Of a DNA stretch of 64,000 bases, positions 63,820 to 64,000 are shown piece after piece. The position numbers and the translations under genes were made by a program. The DNA comes from an uncultured Paraglaciecola sp. (lineage in GTDB: Bacteria; Pseudomonadota; Gammaproteobacteria; Enterobacterales; Alteromonadaceae). How positions within the stretch are numbered: position 1 is the first letter of the stretch; every line of letters begins with the position of its first letter. Below the pieces are notes generated by a model. It ran no database searches. It was not told the origin of the DNA and was given only the letters and a program-made list of their open reading frames with translations. The stretch lies in assembly GCA_947498355.1 (NCBI GenBank), contig CANMKA010000002.1, positions 186,001 to 250,000 on the forward strand, written 5' to 3'.

Positions 63820-64000
63820 TTGGTTAGGTGTGTTACTGGTATTTTTTAGTGTTAACGTATTGGCCAGCGTAACCGCCAATGACGCGTTGCAATTAACCGG
63901 AAAAATGACTCAAGGTAGTCTAATCCGTGGCAAGCTACCCTCCGGTAGTCAGCTTTGGTTGAATGATAAAGCCGTCAAGGTAGCTAAGTCAGGACATTTT
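63812..64000 (+). CDS. M23-family metallopeptidase-like protein, N-terminal part (runs off the window)
   Basis: The frame is open to the window end (63 codons). It encodes a signal peptide (MANWLGVLLVFFSVNVLA) and then LTGKMTQGSLIRGKLPSGSQ, followed by LWLNDKAVKVAKSGHF, a start I know from gammaproteobacterial M23 peptidoglycan endopeptidases that follow this QueD-like gene. The catalytic domain is outside the window. It overlaps the upstream gene by eight bases. Confidence 0.7.
   Translation, partial: MANWLGVLLVFFSVNVLASVTANDALQLTGKMTQGSLIRGKLPSGSQLWLNDKAVKVAKSGHF

Overview
The window looks like chromosomal DNA of a marine gammaproteobacterium of the Alteromonadales, probably Alteromonadaceae (Glaciecola/Paraglaciecola-like). 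This is inferred from the AT-leaning codon use, an Oar-like TonB receptor, a PEP-CTERM-like protein, the yejK/yejL/yejM block, RlmA, NlpI, quinolinate synthase, polysaccharide lyase and sulfatase genes, and cytochrome b561/YceI clusters. The genus cannot be fixed from sequence alone. No integrase, transposase, phage module or CRISPR array was seen.

Layout. 1-7.1 kb: start of a TonB-dependent receptor (minus strand), uridine kinase, a CNT nucleoside transporter, a 2OG-Fe(II) oxygenase, a TPR/transglutaminase-like lipoprotein, and a DUF2750 gene divergent from a RecQ-family helicase. 7.3-13 kb: secreted and surface proteins, a DUF1244 gene and a chemotaxis receptor. 13.3-18.4 kb: a MacB-type ABC exporter operon with three consecutive periplasmic adaptor genes. 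18.5-21.2 kb: a two-gene molybdenum hydroxylase with a terminator. 21.4-24.6 kb: nlpI, a membrane-anchored zinc peptidase and nadA. 24.76-25.65 kb: tRNA-Ser(GGA) with a strong terminator, then a 327-bp tandem array made largely of hairpins and containing an inverted fragment of the tRNA 3' end. 25.8-33.5 kb: a membrane-anchored Mrr-like nuclease, a periplasmic metallo-beta-lactamase-fold enzyme, a polysaccharide lyase, a split YeeE/YedE pair, a lyase-like lipoprotein, a sulfatase and a frameshifted methyltransferase. 33.6-36 kb: grxC, an AraC-type regulator, a PagL-like lipid A deacylase and a decayed glutaredoxin fragment; three copies of one promoter/operator module lie here.

39.5-49.5 kb is the most striking region. 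Ten minus-strand genes are packed as one apparent operon: outer-membrane protein, processive GT2, multi-TM glycosyltransferase-like protein, GT2, DUF547 protein, DUF2064 transferase, an AS3MT-like ArsM with all four arsenite-binding cysteines, a radical SAM enzyme, an MTA/MTI phosphorylase and a fatty acid hydroxylase. Together these suggest synthesis of an arsenosugar-like or arsenolipid-like compound, with a radical SAM enzyme that does not look like canonical ArsS.

49.7-64 kb: a DUF5060 glycoside hydrolase lipoprotein, a DUF2383 gene behind a 15-bp leader hairpin, a YceI/cytochrome b561/YceI cluster, a second chemotaxis receptor overlapping a thioredoxin-like gene, rlmA, a small gene with a near-perfect promoter and Fur box, a MarC protein, the yejM-yejL/yejK divergon, an unusual 6-carboxytetrahydropterin synthase homologue and the start of an M23 peptidase-like gene. 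Functions come from motif recognition by eye; no database search was run.
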